NCBI GenBank assembly: GCA_028751875.1
Contig: CM054140.1
Span: forward strand, 52,391,885 to 52,455,884
Reading direction: 5' to 3'
Length of the DNA stretch: 64,000 bases
From: Rapana venosa
Lineage: Eukaryota > Mollusca > Gastropoda > Neogastropoda > Muricidae
The notes under the pieces were generated by a model, which searched no databases, was not told the DNA's origin, and saw nothing but the letters and a program-made list of their open reading frames with translations. Positions within the stretch are counted from its first letter, which is position 1. Each line of letters starts with the position of its first letter. Both the position numbers and the translations under genes were made by a program. Below are positions 62,370 to 64,000 of this stretch, piece by piece.

Positions 62370-62481
62370 GTAACATTGAATTTCACCTGTTCCTTTTCTG
62401 GCCCAGGCCAAAGCTTTGTGAGCTAGGTGCCCAAGGTCTAGACTGATAATTATGTTGGGGTTTTGTTGTTGTTTTGTTCCT

Positions 62482-62855
62482 CAGCTAGACTTCAAAGTTC
62501 ACCCATGGTGAGATTATGCGTATGCGACCATTTTGGCCCACCATGAAGGTAGCCACAGTCCGACTTTGGGGATGTTTCCTGGGTATATTTTTGTTTCCGT
62601 AACCAACCAACACCGACATGAATTATGGGCTCTTTAACGTGCATATGTGATCTCCTGCGTGTGTATACACACGAAGGGAATGAAGTAAGACACTGGCAGG
62701 TCTGCACTTGAAGTTGACCTGGAAGATTGTAAAGAAAAAAATCTCCGCCCTTAATTCACCAGATGCTACTGGGAATCCGACACACAACTTCATGGACACA
62801 TGCGATTGAAGTCCAAACAGTCTTAACCACTTGACTATAGCATCCATTAATTTTT
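62482..62855 (-). mobile_element. SINE1, second copy in unit C
   Basis: Same insertion as 14903-15285 and 47574-47960. Confidence 0.85.
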
Positions 62856-62965
62856 TTTAATGTAAATTGCCTTGTATCATTCATTTTCAAGCCAAAAAAC
62901 AAAAATACAATGCTCATTCAGCAAAAATTGTCTGTGTTTTGCATTACCTTTGTGTACATGTGCAG

Positions 62966-63032
62966 ATTGGTTCAACCAAAAACAACAAACAAAAACCAAC
63001 AACCTGCATTCAACTAATTGTTGAAGATAATT
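62966..63032 (+). other. Exon-like segment E4', unit C
   Basis: TGTGCAG precedes it. It ends ATTGTTGAAGATAATT followed by GTAACA. It is the duplicate of E4, 902 bp downstream, with an internal AAC-rich insertion. Confidence 0.35.
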
Positions 63033-63308
63033 GTAACATTCTTTAACCGGTTCCAAAATTTAGCGTTTAAACATAATTATTAAATCGTGGATATGTGAGC
63101 CACCACAAGCAGCACTGAATTTCAGCTGTTTCTTTTCTGGCCCAGGTCGAAGCTTTCCTGGGGAGAGAGAGAGCAGCCCGAATTTCTCGCAGATAAATCT
63201 GCCATCTTAAGTGGTAACTGCCATTTTGTTTTTGTTTTCAATGTCAAAACATAACAAAAACGATCACAGGAAAACAAACGGGTACATTAACATGGTCGCT
63301 TGTTTACA

Positions 63309-63656
63309 AATTACAAGGGTAGCATTTGCCTAGTGGTTAGAACATTGCGCTCGCAATCTGACGACCCGGGTTCGATTCCCGTTCAAGGGGGGATATTTTC
63401 CCTTGGAGTTAACATCAGTGCAGACTCCACTCTCCCCAAAAAGTCCTTCGGATGAGACTATAAACCGAGGCCCGTGTGCGAACTCACGCAGAACATCTTG
63501 GGCACACGTTAAATCCTGTTCCGCTTTTCGAGTAGGCCATTTGTGTGCCGGTGGGAACGGATGACAGAATTGAAAAACCCGCATACACACGGGGACTGGA
63601 TGTAAAAACGCACATAAGAGCTTATTCCATTATCCTCGATATAAAAAGAATAAAAG
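63309..63656 (+). mobile_element. SINE2, complete, unit C only
   Basis: A tRNA-like head (TTGCCTAGTGGTTAGAACAT, B box GGGTTCGATTCC) is followed by GTCCTTCGGATGAGACTATA, the body and an A-rich (ATAAA) tail. A has no SINE here, so this insertion is younger than the duplication or was lost in A. Confidence 0.9.
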
Positions 63657-63794
63657 ATAAAAAGATGCCAACATGGAAAAAGTCCATAGTTGGTCGGTTG
63701 GTTAGTCTTCACATTCATAATAATGACCAGTTACGCTGACGATTGTTGCGGGTGTGGTTTGGCAGGAAAGTCCTGGAGAGAAGGATGACGCCCA

Positions 63795-64000
63795 CATCGC
63801 TGCAGAGGACGTCGTCGCTGCGGACATCGCTTCGCCGTCGCCGCCGCCGCCGAGGACATCGCTTCGCCATCGCCGAGGAGGACTCGCCGTCGCCGCCGAG
63901 GACATCGCTTCGCCGTCGCCGCCGAGGACATCGCTTCGCCGTCGCCGAGGACTTCGCCAAGGACATCGCTTCACCGTCGCCGAGGACATCGCTTCGCCGT
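63795..64000. repeat. GC-rich 23-26-bp minisatellite, unit C (cut by window end)
   Basis: The same GAGGACATCGCTTCGCCGTC monomer as in unit A. Open frames on both strands reflect the lack of stop codons in the monomer. Confidence 0.95.

Larger units (their letters stand above)
53125..64000. repeat. Composite unit, copy C (runs off the window)
   Basis: The third copy. Relative to A and B it lacks about 1.07 kb (equivalent to 36930-38015), with a SINE2 tail at the join (53797-53886). It has an extra SINE2 at 63309-63656. It retains minisatellite I and the GC-rich array. Confidence 0.9.

Overview
This window reads as repeat-dominated nuclear DNA of a eukaryote, most likely a gastropod mollusc. 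That assignment rests on two tRNA-derived SINE families that I recognise from memory as typical of marine and freshwater snails, and on degenerate CR1/L2-like LINEs; it is an inference, not a database result. I found no intact protein-coding gene, no functional rRNA or tRNA gene and no CRISPR array. Almost every long open frame is a by-product of tandem repeats whose unit lacks stop codons.

Layout. 1-5.6 kb: noisy AT-rich sequence, two decayed minus-strand LINE copies (about 1.95-3.25 and 3.52-5.6 kb) and the CTA microsatellites next to their 3' ends. 5.6-16.1 kb: copy A of a roughly 11-kb composite unit. 16.1-22.9 kb: an A-rich tract, short tandem repeats, TG/GA microsatellites, SINE pieces and a five-copy repeat of about 320 bp. 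22.9-35.3 kb: a 12-bp satellite (GGGTGTCATATA) whose orientation flips near 29,065, giving two arms of about 6.2 kb; a SINE and a LINE fragment lie inside. 35.3-36.3 kb: CA/GA microsatellites with a LINE 3' end. 36.3-48.0 kb: copy B of the composite unit, interrupted by a poly-C tract and ended by a gap of exactly 500 N. 48.5-52.8 kb: the 12-bp satellite again, with two more orientation changes and a SINE. 52.8-64.0 kb: microsatellites and copy C of the unit, running off the end.

The composite unit has the same internal order in A, B and C, apart from local losses: a leader segment, a truncated SINE, SINE composites, an exon-like segment of about 320 bp, a full SINE, a CT microsatellite, a 34-bp array in which each monomer can form a GGGGATA/TATCCCC hairpin, a 43-bp array, a 36-bp array, a second 43-bp array, a 48-bp exon-like segment, a 77-bp array bounded by splice-like sites, a SINE, 52-bp and 83-bp exon-like segments, another SINE, a related short exon-like segment, and a GC-rich array. 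AG acceptors and GT donors flank the same segments in the copies, so a tandemly multiplied spliced transcription unit is plausible. No reading frame is held across all three copies of the longer segments, so the product, if any, may be a non-coding RNA or a decayed gene.

Quality is uneven. Copy A, the first 5 kb and the interiors of the satellite arrays carry many apparent indels, and the poly-C block looks artificial. Fine-scale claims there need raw reads.
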